From contig NZ_JAEC01000008.1 of the NCBI RefSeq assembly GCF_000518705.1, positions 1 through 64,000 of the forward strand: a stretch of DNA of 64,000 nucleotides, given 5' to 3'. This document shows positions 28,494 to 36,793 of this stretch, in pieces (position 1 is the first letter of the stretch; every line of letters begins with the position of its first letter). The notes below the pieces were generated by a model. It was not told where the DNA came from and did no database searches. It was given only the letters and a program-made list of their open reading frames with translations. Source of the DNA: Shewanella colwelliana ATCC 39565. Its GTDB lineage: Bacteria; Pseudomonadota; Gammaproteobacteria; Enterobacterales; Shewanellaceae. Made by a program: the position numbers and the translations under genes.

Positions 28494-29129
28494 TTAATTA
28501 GCCAGCGGTAAATTTTTCATGCCGATGACGCGCTTGATCGCTTGCAGGTAATTGATGTTTTCAACACCTTCTAATTTCACATCTTTGACTGTCTGTTGAA
28601 TATCTTCGAGTTCTGTTGATTCGCTATTGATGCTAACAATACGCGCACCGTTAACAAGCACATTGGCCACTTCACAGATAGTGTTGTTGACCATGTAGCC
28701 AAAACGCTCTTTGTGGATTTTTACTGCTTGCAGATCTGGATGCGCGTCAATGATTGCGATGAATTCGTCAAAAGTGTACTCCTCTTTATCTAAATCAGGC
28801 TGTTCGACCATAAATGCGGGGAATATCTCTTCTATCAATTGTGCTGCGCTAATCGGGAACTCAGCTTTTAGTTTCGGGTCCCACTGCTCAAGGCCATCAA
28901 TGGTTTGTACATAGCATTTGACGTCCATTTTGCCGTCGCGGATTTTAGTATTATTCAGATCATTAGTACGCGACATAATATAGATTTCGTCGCTTTCTCG
29001 ATGCCAGACCTTCTCTGGGATCGGTACAGAAAGTCGTGCCATACGTTGGGCGGCTTCGGTAAAATCTTGACCGAACGTGCGGAATTCGAAACGAGGCTTT
29101 GAAATTTCGCCAATTTTAAGTTCTGACAT
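28494..29129 (-). CDS. Degenerate CYTH-like protein
   Basis: 211-residue cytoplasmic protein, first gene of the operon (AAGGAAG ribosome site). It shows CYTH-like strands in order: KPRFEFRTF where ExExK should be (only one glutamate kept), IYIMSRTN, DVKCYVQ, ICEVANVLVNG and INSESTELEDI, the last resembling the closing acidic strands. Several tunnel residues are absent, so it may bind a phosphate ligand or partner rather than hydrolyse it, possibly pairing with the intact CYTH enzyme next to it. The family assignment is by fold-like pattern and is uncertain. Confidence 0.62.
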   Translation of the reverse strand: MSELKIGEISKPRFEFRTFGQDFTEAAQRMARLSVPIPEKVWHRESDEIYIMSRTNDLNNTKIRDGKMDVKCYVQTIDGLEQWDPKLKAEFPISAAQLIEEIFPAFMVEQPDLDKEEYTFDEFIAIIDAHPDLQAVKIHKERFGYMVNNTICEVANVLVNGARIVSINSESTELEDIQQTVKDVKLEGVENINYLQAIKRVIGMKNLPLAN

Positions 29130-29451
29130 AAATGCTTCCTTGATACGGTTTTTTAGGTGGTTAAGTACGCTATTTACAGTACTCCTAGAAAACTAAAAAT
29201 AAACCGATCTAGATCAACTTTAAATAATTTAGTTACAACCTAATCGTACGCGCTTTCCGTTTACGCTGTATGCGTATTCTTGCAAGTTATTGTTTCTAAT
29301 TGTTTTGATGTGTTTTGGGGTTGAGCTTTACCTGTGTTAATACTTTTTATGTAAAAACTAAATTGTATTTATGTTGATCTGGATCCAGTTTTGTTTCGGC
29401 GTATGAGAGTAAGGTTTGCTTAATCACTATCCAGTTTAAGGGCGCAGTTAG
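29130..29451. other. Divergent promoter region between CYTH operon and DASS transporter
   Basis: 322 AT-rich bases. It contains TTACAACCTAATCGTACGC at 29233-29251 and a related AACTAAATTGTA at 29356-29367, both similar to the block before the porin gene (26469). No coding region is seen. Confidence 0.5.
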
Positions 29452-31170
29452 ATGACTCAAGGAAACGTTAGTGCAGCCAATCCGCTAGATATGCATCAAG
29501 ATTCAACCGATGGGCTTGCTGTAAGATATAACCCTAGTAACAAAGCGAAGGTAGAAGAGGGCATGAGTGTGGAACAAAAGGAGGCGAGCCAAATCGATCC
29601 ACTCGATATGAATCAATACCGTATGGAAAAATTACCCGTTAGACATAAAAGCCCTATTGAAGTGTGGCTAGCTAGGGCGGGTATCTGGATTGCGGCGGCG
29701 GTATTTGTATTGTTGTTGAGCAGTCAGCCGCTTAGTTTTCTGGTGGATTTTGATCCGAGCATGCTGAGTAAAACCGCAGCGGCTCACTTTGCTGAAGTTG
29801 GTGGTGTGTTATTTAGTTGGCATGGTCAGGCCATGCTGGCCATTTTTTGTACTGCGGTGATTTTATGGATAACAGAGCCTATTCCAAATTATTTGACCTC
29901 GCTTATGGTGATCATCGCGATGGTCTTAACGGGTGTTCTACCTGAAAAAGTTGCCTATGCTCAGTTAGGGCATCCAATTATGTGGCTGAATATATTGTCT
30001 TTTATTCTTGCTTCTATGTTGGTGTCATCGGGTGCAGCTAAACGTTTCGCGCTATGGTTTATTTGTCGATTTGGCACCAGTGCTACGCCAATTTTTTATA
30101 GCTTTATGGTCATAAACCTCGCGTTGTCTGCGTTTATCTCGGCGACCACCGCCAAAGCTGCGATTTTGATGCCCATTTTTATGGTTATAGCAGCGGTTTA
30201 TGGCGCCAAAGGCGGAGATAACAAGAATAACTTCGGCCGTAATTTAGTTTTACAAAACCTGTTGCAAATAAATCTTTGTGCTGGGGCGTTTGTGACGGGA
30301 TCCGGAGCAAATCTCCTGGCGGCGAGTTTAATTGCAGGGGCTATTGGCGGCAGCTTTTTCTTTGCCGATTGGATGATAGTGGCGATGCCCATTGTCATTT
30401 GCATGGTGGTGATTGGTTGGTTAATTGCCACCAAAATTTTCTTCCCGTTGGCTGAAGAAGAACGATTGCCGCAAATTGAGGGGGGAATGGATCGCCTAAA
30501 AGAAGAATTGGCTAAAATGGGAACAATCTCGACACGAGAGATAAAGTCTCTTGTGATTTTTGTGACCATCTTAATATTTTGGGCAACCGATAAGTATCAT
30601 GGTGTTAGTGCAACCGCAATAGCGTTTATTGGTGCCATTGTCGCTTTAAGTCCTAGAATTGGTGTCGTTAATTGGAACCAAGTGGATGTGCCCTGGCACT
30701 TACTACTGTTTTCTGCAGGAGCTTATACGTTAGGGGCGGGGTTTAAACAGACGGATTTACCTAATTTAGCAGTGAATTTTAGTTTAGAATACTTTGGTTT
30801 AGATGAAAGTACGCCATTTAGCGTGTTCTATGTTTTACTCACTGGAGCCATGCTATTTAGTTCGTTGGTGTTTCAGTCAAAAACCATGAGAACGATGCTG
30901 TTTGTGCCGATAGCTATTGGTATTGCACAACGCTTTGACTTTCCGATTATGAGTTTGGCGTTGCCTGTGGCCCTTTTAATTGAACATGTTTATGTGTTGC
31001 CCTTTAACAGTAAGCCAGCGCTACTCTTGTATTCAACTGACCATTATAGTTTGAGCGATACCTTTAAATTTGGTTTTACTATGTTATTGATCGGTTGGGC
31101 GACAAGTATTTTGATGGGTGAGACGTGGTTTAGATGGTTGGGTTATACGCCAAATGGTGTGTTTGGCTAA
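29452..31170 (+). CDS. DASS/SLC13-family sodium:anion symporter
   Basis: 572-residue inner-membrane transporter of the divalent anion:sodium symporter family (dicarboxylates, citrate, sulfate or, in SLC13-like fungal proteins, phosphate). It has about 11-12 hydrophobic segments starting near residue 75 and an SNT-like substrate motif region (SATTAKAAILMP and VLPFNSKPALL). Unusual is a 70-residue cytoplasmic tail with a duplicated motif, (N/D)PLDM-x-Q then L-x-VR, at about 10-26 and 49-65. Divergent from the CYTH operon and followed 43 bases later by an IS481-like gene. The substrate is not decided by sequence; phosphate or a phosphorylated compound would fit the context. Confidence 0.85.
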   Translation: MTQGNVSAANPLDMHQDSTDGLAVRYNPSNKAKVEEGMSVEQKEASQIDPLDMNQYRMEKLPVRHKSPIEVWLARAGIWIAAAVFVLLLSSQPLSFLVDFDPSMLSKTAAAHFAEVGGVLFSWHGQAMLAIFCTAVILWITEPIPNYLTSLMVIIAMVLTGVLPEKVAYAQLGHPIMWLNILSFILASMLVSSGAAKRFALWFICRFGTSATPIFYSFMVINLALSAFISATTAKAAILMPIFMVIAAVYGAKGGDNKNNFGRNLVLQNLLQINLCAGAFVTGSGANLLAASLIAGAIGGSFFFADWMIVAMPIVICMVVIGWLIATKIFFPLAEEERLPQIEGGMDRLKEELAKMGTISTREIKSLVIFVTILIFWATDKYHGVSATAIAFIGAIVALSPRIGVVNWNQVDVPWHLLLFSAGAYTLGAGFKQTDLPNLAVNFSLEYFGLDESTPFSVFYVLLTGAMLFSSLVFQSKTMRTMLFVPIAIGIAQRFDFPIMSLALPVALLIEHVYVLPFNSKPALLLYSTDHYSLSDTFKFGFTMLLIGWATSILMGETWFRWLGYTPNGVFG

Positions 31171-31213
31171 GGCCGCTCTTCATTGTGAAATGGAATATTA
31201 TTGAGAGTTTGCT

Positions 31214-32239
31214 ATGAGCGCAAAGAATAATGAAATCCGCAGTAAGCTAGCCTTATTACAATTGGCAACTGAACTTGGCAGTATCAGTAAAGCCTGTGAA
31301 ATTATGGGATATAGCAGGGACAGTTATTATCGCTTCAAAAAGCAATACGAGACTGTTGGTGAGAGAGGGTTGAAGAATCTGTCGCGGAAAAAGCCTGCGA
31401 TGAAAAACCGTGTCTCACAAGAGGTGGAAGATCAGGTTATTGAGATAGCATTGGATTACCCTAATTATGGTCAAGCCAAAGTCGCAGAGTTACTCGGTGC
31501 CAGAGGCTGTAGTATCTCTGCTAGCGGTGTTCGAACTATTTGGCTGCGACATAACTTAGAAACCAAAAAGAACCGTTTATTGGCATTACACAATAAGCTC
31601 AAGCAAAACCAGAAGTTTGCGCCATTAGATCAGCAGCACATTGAACAGCTTTATAAGCAAGATCCTAATGATCCCAATATTGAGTGCCTTTATCCTGGTG
31701 ATATATGTGTACAAGATACTTTTGATCTAGGTGTCATTTCTCCACTGGGGCAGCTGTCTCTACATACCTTTGTGGACGGGTATAGTCAGTATGCGATATC
31801 GACTGTCATGACGGATAACAGTTCGGCGAGTGTCGCTCAATTTTTACGTGAGGTTGTGCTGCCTTGGTATCGAGAGAATTCGATTAACATCAACAGTATT
31901 CTGACAGATAGAGGGCCTGAATTCTCAGGGAAGAAAAGCCAAGAATTTAGTCAGTTCTTGAGCGAACAACAGATTAACCATATTCAGATGAGGGCGTATA
32001 ACGGCCCTGTTGTTAATGGATTAGCGGCAAGATTTCAGACGTTTGCCAATAGTGAGTTTTTTGAGCCCTATTTTAAGGCGAATAAAGTCGAATCATTGGC
32101 GCAGATCAATCATCAATTTAGTGCATGGCAAGCTGACTATAATCAACATCAATCACTATCTGGGCGTTATACCTTAGGTAAAACCGCTGCAGAGGTCCTT
32201 AGTGTCAGCCGCCACCTGATTGGTGCAGATAATGATTGA
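31214..32239 (+). CDS. IS481-type transposase-like protein lacking the catalytic glutamate
   Basis: 341 residues with an N-terminal helix-turn-helix (SISKACEIMGYSRDSYYRFKKQYE, about 23-46), a second winged HTH region (about 65-115) and an integrase core. Two acidic residues of the DDE triad are in place (D168 in VQDTF, D232 in ILTDRGPEF), but the third position reads NGLAARF where active members have NGKVERF, so E is A272. The frame is intact, no terminal inverted repeats or target duplications are seen, and it lies 43 bases after the DASS gene in the same direction. It looks like a domesticated DNA-binding protein rather than a mobile element, perhaps the regulator of this cluster. That role is inference. 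Confidence 0.75.
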   Translation: MSAKNNEIRSKLALLQLATELGSISKACEIMGYSRDSYYRFKKQYETVGERGLKNLSRKKPAMKNRVSQEVEDQVIEIALDYPNYGQAKVAELLGARGCSISASGVRTIWLRHNLETKKNRLLALHNKLKQNQKFAPLDQQHIEQLYKQDPNDPNIECLYPGDICVQDTFDLGVISPLGQLSLHTFVDGYSQYAISTVMTDNSSASVAQFLREVVLPWYRENSININSILTDRGPEFSGKKSQEFSQFLSEQQINHIQMRAYNGPVVNGLAARFQTFANSEFFEPYFKANKVESLAQINHQFSAWQADYNQHQSLSGRYTLGKTAAEVLSVSRHLIGADND

Positions 32240-32248
32240 CTTAACTAG

Positions 32249-32288
32249 CCCATCAGGCTGCTATTTCGGCAGCCTAATGGTGATTTTT
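32249..32288. terminator. Hairpin between the IS481-like gene and cpxA
   Basis: CATCAGGCTGC pairs imperfectly with GCAGCCTAATG, with a T-run after TGA on the plus strand. It overlaps the last codons of cpxA and probably ends the plus-strand transcript. Confidence 0.5.
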
Positions 32289-33628
32289 AGCCCCTGAGGT
32301 GACAGGTTGCTGGCTGTTATCTTACCCTTGTGGGCGTCGATAGCAGCTTTGGCAATTGCGAGTCCTAATCCCCAGCCACCCGATTCTCTTTCCCTTGCTG
32401 ATTGCGGTCGGTAGAAGGGTTCAAAAATTGCTTGTAGGTCGCGTTCATCTTCAATACCTGGTCCATCATCGGCAATGGTAAGTTCTATCTGTTCAGGGTG
32501 CTGAATGGCATGAATGCTGACATCTTGGTTGGCATAACGAATGGCATTACGCAGTAGGTTTTCGATGGCTCGAGCCAGTGGCCTCGGGGTCATGGCAAAA
32601 CAGAGTTGCTCGTCGATGTCGATATTGAGCTGTTTATCTTGCTGGGCGGCTTCAAATTCGGCGTCATCTAACACTTGCCCTAAGGTTTCACTCAAGGATA
32701 AATGATGTTTATTTTCATGTAGGTTGAGTTTAACCCGAGACAATTCAAGTAGCTCGGCAATCATGGCTTCTAGTTGTTCGGCTTCGTAGCTGATGCGTTC
32801 TAGCTCGGTAGAGGTTTGTCCCTTCTTACGGGCCAATGCCAATGCCAGTTGCAAGCGGGTCAGTGGTGTTCTCAGCTCATGGGAGATGTCACTAATCAAC
32901 CTTTGTTGACTATTCACCATAGATTCAATAGCGCCGGCCATCGCATTAAATGATTGAGCCAACTGGCCAATTTCATCTTTACGTTTAGTGGTACTGCTAT
33001 CGGCCCTGTGACCTAAATCGCCACTGGCGACAGCTTCGGCACTGTGCTTTAAGGCCCGTAGCGGTTTTCCAAGGTGCCAAGCCAACAAGGCACACAGCAA
33101 GCCAGAGAGAAGAATAGCCAATGCCAAGGTTAGGATGATGTTTTCGGCAAAAAAGAAAAACCACGGCCTAGGGTGCATCTCTGCGAGACGACCGTAAAGA
33201 CTGTATTGTTCGCCATTGACTTCAAACGTATGAGGGCCAAACAGTAATTCGTTTTTAAACTGATGACTGATAGGGCGGGTTGCGTCATCGGCCATAAGCA
33301 TAAAACGACGTATAGCGCGCGAAGGGTGCTCGGTATTGAGTATCTGCCCCTGTGCATTGGCGAGATAAAAGCGAACAGGTTTGTTGTTCATCTCTCTGAA
33401 TCTGTGCCAGCGTCTATCGCGTTGGGTTGTGATCAGTTCTGGGTTGGCTTGGATCCGTTTAGCGATCCTGTCGAGCAGGTTGACAAGGTGAGGCGGAATT
33501 GGGGCCCGATCGTGGTTTTGCTGCAGCAGTGGCAGCAGGCCGACGGTAGCAATAATTAAACTGCTACAGAGCCAGAAGCTTAGCAGCAGTTTGATAAATA
33601 TGTTGTTGGGTAAGTGACTAACTTTCAT
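32261..33628 (-). CDS. cpxA: CpxA envelope-stress sensor histidine kinase
   Basis: 455-residue inner-membrane kinase: TM1 (about 11-30), a periplasmic sensor of about 135 residues, TM2 (about 165-187), HAMP, then HisKA with the phospho-accepting histidine in ISHELRTPLTRL and a HATPase domain (N box ENLLRNAIRYA, G boxes DDGPGIED and GWGLGLAIAK). It phosphorylates CpxR when envelope protein folding is disturbed. Its ATG overlaps the cpxR stop by one base (TAATG), so the two are translationally coupled. The periplasmic part diverges from E. coli CpxA, as usual in Shewanella. Confidence 0.9.
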   Translation of the reverse strand: MKVSHLPNNIFIKLLLSFWLCSSLIIATVGLLPLLQQNHDRAPIPPHLVNLLDRIAKRIQANPELITTQRDRRWHRFREMNNKPVRFYLANAQGQILNTEHPSRAIRRFMLMADDATRPISHQFKNELLFGPHTFEVNGEQYSLYGRLAEMHPRPWFFFFAENIILTLALAILLSGLLCALLAWHLGKPLRALKHSAEAVASGDLGHRADSSTTKRKDEIGQLAQSFNAMAGAIESMVNSQQRLISDISHELRTPLTRLQLALALARKKGQTSTELERISYEAEQLEAMIAELLELSRVKLNLHENKHHLSLSETLGQVLDDAEFEAAQQDKQLNIDIDEQLCFAMTPRPLARAIENLLRNAIRYANQDVSIHAIQHPEQIELTIADDGPGIEDERDLQAIFEPFYRPQSARERESGGWGLGLAIAKAAIDAHKGKITASNLSPQGLKITIRLPK

Positions 33629-34311
33629 TAGGTTAACCAGATATATCCTTTGCCACGTAGGGTTTTTACTCGTGGACGACCATCGCTACGTTCCGGCAGC
33701 TTTTTACGTAAATTTGACAGGTGCATATCTAAACTACGGTCGAATGGCATCAGCTTTTTACCTAAGACTTTTTCACTCAGGCTGTCTTTGCTCAATACTT
33801 CGCCGCTATGCTGGATCATGTGGTAAAGCAGGCTAAACTCGGTGCCCGTTAAGATGAGTAATTGCTCTTGGCAGATCACCTCCTGGCGGCTCGGGTCTAG
33901 CTTAATGTCGGCGAATTCGAGCACACTCGGTTGTTGCTCATCAATTTGCTGATGCGTGCGGCGAATAATCGCCTTAATGCGAGCAATCAACTCACGGTCA
34001 TTAAATGGTTTGGGCAGGTAATCGTCGGCACCAATTTCTAGGCCGACAACTCTATCAATTTCATCGCCACGAGCCGTTAGCATCAATACCGGAGTTTGCT
34101 TCTTGGCACGCAGGGCCTTGAGCACTTCAAAGCCATTGAGTTGTGGTAGCATGACGTCCAGTAAGATGAGATCAAATGTTTGTGTCAGCGCCAGCTGTAA
34201 TCCCGTTTGACCATCATGGGCTAGCGTTAGTGTAAAACCTTCCAGCTCAAGCAGTTGTGCCAACAATTCTGCGAGTCCTAGATCATCATCAATTAACAAA
34301 ATGTGGCTCAT
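33628..34311 (-). CDS. cpxR: CpxR response regulator
   Basis: 227-residue OmpR-type regulator: a receiver domain with the acidic pair DD near residue 8-9, the phospho-acceptor D in LILLDVMLPQLNG (about 52), the conserved K in DDYLPKPF, and a C-terminal winged helix ending in LRGKGYIW. It controls envelope-stress genes; two GTAAA-N5-GTAAA-type boxes lie just upstream, between it and cpxP, indicating autoregulation and control of cpxP. Confidence 0.93.
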   Translation of the reverse strand: MSHILLIDDDLGLAELLAQLLELEGFTLTLAHDGQTGLQLALTQTFDLILLDVMLPQLNGFEVLKALRAKKQTPVLMLTARGDEIDRVVGLEIGADDYLPKPFNDRELIARIKAIIRRTHQQIDEQQPSVLEFADIKLDPSRQEVICQEQLLILTGTEFSLLYHMIQHSGEVLSKDSLSEKVLGKKLMPFDRSLDMHLSNLRKKLPERSDGRPRVKTLRGKGYIWLT

Positions 34312-34380
34312 ACTACTTCTCTTCTCTTTCTATAACAGCTTGAGTATACCTGTTTCGATGTCAATTGCCGTCTATAGAAT

Positions 34381-34395
34381 GTAAGTCTACGTAAA
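34381..34395 (+). promoter_or_regulatory. CpxR box 1
   Basis: GTAAG-TCTAC-GTAAA: the CpxR direct repeat GTAAA-N5-GTAAA with one mismatch, 70 bases before cpxR and 153 before cpxP. Confidence 0.7.
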
Positions 34396-34424
34396 GTGCT
34401 GTTCTTTGAAGGCGATGCAGTAAC

Positions 34425-34439
34425 TTTACGCAGTTTTAC
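34425..34439 (-). promoter_or_regulatory. CpxR box 2
   Basis: TTTAC-GCAGT-TTTAC, which on the minus strand is a perfect GTAAA-N5-GTAAA. It sits 109 bases before cpxP. Confidence 0.75.
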
Positions 34440-34547
34440 GTAGGTCAAACCCTAGATTACATTGCAGGGATTACACTAGCTCATGTTGGAACTCACTTAA
34501 GAGTTTATTTACCTATTCCACTCGCTATAAAAGCTAAGAGGTAGCTT

Positions 34548-35033
34548 ATGAACAAGATGACAGTAAAATCCGCATTGTTTGCATTAATGACTAGCGCAGT
34601 ATTGTTAGCACCGACGGTTAGCGCAGAGAATGGATCTAATCAAGGGCAAGGCTACCATGAGATGCGCGGTGAACATCGTGGGCATCATGGTGATATGCGC
34701 AAGATGTTACGTGGCCTAGATTTAACTGAGCAGCAGCGCACTGAAATTAAAAGCTTAATGAAAGCACATAAGAGTGAGAGGGCAGCACAACGTCCATCGG
34801 CAGAGGTGCGTCAGGCTCATCAGCAACAGATGTTAGATATGATCTCTAGCGACAGTTTTAGTGAAGCAGACGTGGTAAATATGATGGATGCACGCCAGGA
34901 AAAACGTCAACAAGCTGCCGTTGAAAGAGTGAAGATGCAGCGTGCAATCTACCAACTGCTTACGCCAGAGCAGCAAGCTAAATTTAAAGCGAATTTTGCT
35001 CAGCGTGGGTCACGTAAAGGAGATCGCTCATAG
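34548..35033 (+). CDS. cpxP: CpxP/Spy-like periplasmic chaperone
   Basis: 161 residues: a signal peptide ending VSA (about 26), then a helical, Gln/Met/His/Arg-rich mature protein with two LTxxQ motifs (LTEQQ near 62 and LTPEQQ near 142), the signature of CpxP/Spy. It binds misfolded periplasmic proteins and damps CpxA. Start supported by GAGGT 7 bases upstream. The His- and Met-rich segment (GEHRGHHGDM) may bind metal. Confidence 0.87.
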   Translation: MNKMTVKSALFALMTSAVLLAPTVSAENGSNQGQGYHEMRGEHRGHHGDMRKMLRGLDLTEQQRTEIKSLMKAHKSERAAQRPSAEVRQAHQQQMLDMISSDSFSEADVVNMMDARQEKRQQAAVERVKMQRAIYQLLTPEQQAKFKANFAQRGSRKGDRS

Positions 35034-35054
35034 CGACTAACTGAGTTACAATTG

Positions 35055-35097
35055 GGTCATGTTTCTTCCCCTACTGAACTAGTAGTAATATGACCCT
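35055..35097. repeat. Inverted repeat flanking the fieF start
   Basis: GGGTCAT at about 35055 pairs with ATGACCC ending right before the fieF ATG, enclosing about 28 bases. It could hide the fieF translation start, which lacks a clear ribosome site. No function is demonstrated. Confidence 0.35.
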
Positions 35098-35967
35098 ATG
35101 ACAGACACTTCCCAATACGATTTCTGGGTGAAGCTGGCAAGCCGCGCAGCGGTGGCAACGGCGTTCACCCTTATTATTATCAAATTAGCGGCGTGGATGT
35201 ATTCTGGCTCGGCGAGTATGCTGGCATCACTCACCGACTCTTTTGCTGATGCACTCGCTTCTATTGTTAATTTCATAGCGATACGTTATGCCATTGTGCC
35301 GGCTGATAAAGATCACCGATATGGTCACGGTAAAGCTGAACCGCTCGCCGCCTTGGCCCAGTCTGCTTTTATTCTCGGTTCGGCATTTTTGTTGCTATTT
35401 CATGGTGGCGACCGCTTAATCAATCCTGCACCTGTACAACATGCAATGATAGGCGTGGTGGTCTCTGTTATCGCAATTATCTTGACCTTTGCCCTAGTGA
35501 TGTTACAAAAGCGTGCAGTCGCCGCAACCTCAAGCACTGTTGTTGAGGCCGATGCGCTGCACTATAAGTCAGATCTCTTTCTCAATGCTGCGGTGTTGCT
35601 TGCCTTAGTGTTATCACAGTTTGGATGGTGGTGGGCCGATGGCCTGTTTGCGGTGCTGATTGCGCTGTTTATTGGTCAGCAAGCATTAGGGTTAGGGTAT
35701 CGCTCCGCACAGTCGCTACTCGATAGAGAACTGGATGCAGATACCAAACTTAAAATCGTACAGGCATTAGAGCAAGACCCTCGTATTAACGGATTTCACG
35801 ACTTGCGTACACGAGAGTCAGGTAAAACGACCTTTGTGCAGTGCCATTTAGAGCTTGATGGTCGACTTACCTTGCTAGAGGCGCATGCCATTGCTGATGC
35901 GGCAGAGGCAAGAGTTCGTCACCTATTTGAAGATGTAGAGGTGCTGATACATCAAGATCCTGTGTGA
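35098..35967 (+). CDS. fieF: FieF/YiiP-type cation-efflux (CDF) transporter
   Basis: 289-residue inner-membrane Zn2+/Fe2+:proton antiporter with six TM helices and a C-terminal cytoplasmic metal-binding domain. The transport-site aspartates D47 and D51 (DSFAD) and the H-x3-D of helix 5 (ALHYKSD) are present, as is the RYGHGKAE loop. It follows cpxP as in enterobacteria, so metal stress and envelope stress may be co-regulated. Confidence 0.92.
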   Translation: MTDTSQYDFWVKLASRAAVATAFTLIIIKLAAWMYSGSASMLASLTDSFADALASIVNFIAIRYAIVPADKDHRYGHGKAEPLAALAQSAFILGSAFLLLFHGGDRLINPAPVQHAMIGVVVSVIAIILTFALVMLQKRAVAATSSTVVEADALHYKSDLFLNAAVLLALVLSQFGWWWADGLFAVLIALFIGQQALGLGYRSAQSLLDRELDADTKLKIVQALEQDPRINGFHDLRTRESGKTTFVQCHLELDGRLTLLEAHAIADAAEARVRHLFEDVEVLIHQDPV

Positions 35968-36139
35968 TAGTCGCACCCAGTCTGTCATTGAGCCTACGGT
36001 AGTTAAGCCTGCTGTAGGCGGTCCTTCTCGTTAAAACTGCACCATGTTAATTCTACATAACCCCTGTTTCGGGGGAATTATTTTGCTGCCAATTTGTTCA
36101 TTCTTTTCCTAAAATTAATTCTTCTAATGAGGAATTAAT

Positions 36140-36793
36140 ATGGCAGAAGCGAAAAAGCGTGTTGGTCGTCCCAGCGGTGATAGTCAAAATCGCGATAAGC
36201 TTATTTTAGCGGCACGAAACCTGTTTATTGAGCGTGACTATGCGCAGGTCACCATTCGTGAGATAGCGAGCTGTGCTGGCACCGATCCTGGCTTGATCCG
36301 ATACTACTTTGGTTCGAAAGAGAGTCTGTTTTCTGCCATGATCCGTGAAACGGCGCTACCAGTTGCCCAGTTGGTGTATCAGTCCAAATTGGACATACAA
36401 GCTGACGGTCCAGCGAGTTTGATGCAAACCTATTACACCATCATGGCGAAACACCCTCATTTTCCTCGCCTGATGTTCCGTATTGCGGGCTTAGACCAGA
36501 GCTTGCCGGAAAATGAAGAGGTCACCAAAGCGTTTTATGAAGTGGTTAACTTTGATCACATTGCCATGTTTAAGCGGATGAAAGACAAAGGGATGTTAAA
36601 AGATGATATTGATGATCGTTGTGCGCAACTGTCTTTTTTCGCCATGATGGTGTTTCCGTTTCTGGTGCCCGATAACCTATTAAAGCGTGTCGGGATTGAG
36701 ATCACGCCTGAGTTTCTGCAAACCTTAGCAAAACAAAATGCCAATTTACTCCGCAGAGGATTACTGCGTGAAAAGGACCACACTGATGAATAA
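36140..36793 (+). CDS. TetR/AcrR-type regulator of the RND operon
   Basis: 217 residues with an N-terminal TetR helix-turn-helix (TIREIASCAGTDPGLIRYYFGSKESLF, about 41-67) and an all-helical ligand-binding part. The GAGGAA ribosome site is clear. It is the first gene of a tight operon: the periplasmic adaptor gene starts inside its last codons. It most likely represses its own efflux operon. Confidence 0.89.
   Translation: MAEAKKRVGRPSGDSQNRDKLILAARNLFIERDYAQVTIREIASCAGTDPGLIRYYFGSKESLFSAMIRETALPVAQLVYQSKLDIQADGPASLMQTYYTIMAKHPHFPRLMFRIAGLDQSLPENEEVTKAFYEVVNFDHIAMFKRMKDKGMLKDDIDDRCAQLSFFAMMVFPFLVPDNLLKRVGIEITPEFLQTLAKQNANLLRRGLLREKDHTDE

Noticed and set aside
22327..29451. PhoB (Pho box) control of the phosphate cluster
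   Set aside because: No CTGTCAT-type direct repeats were found in the upstream regions; a different shared motif is present.
31170..32260. Complete insertion sequence around the IS481-like gene
   Set aside because: No terminal inverted repeats or direct target repeats could be found on either side, and the third catalytic residue is missing.
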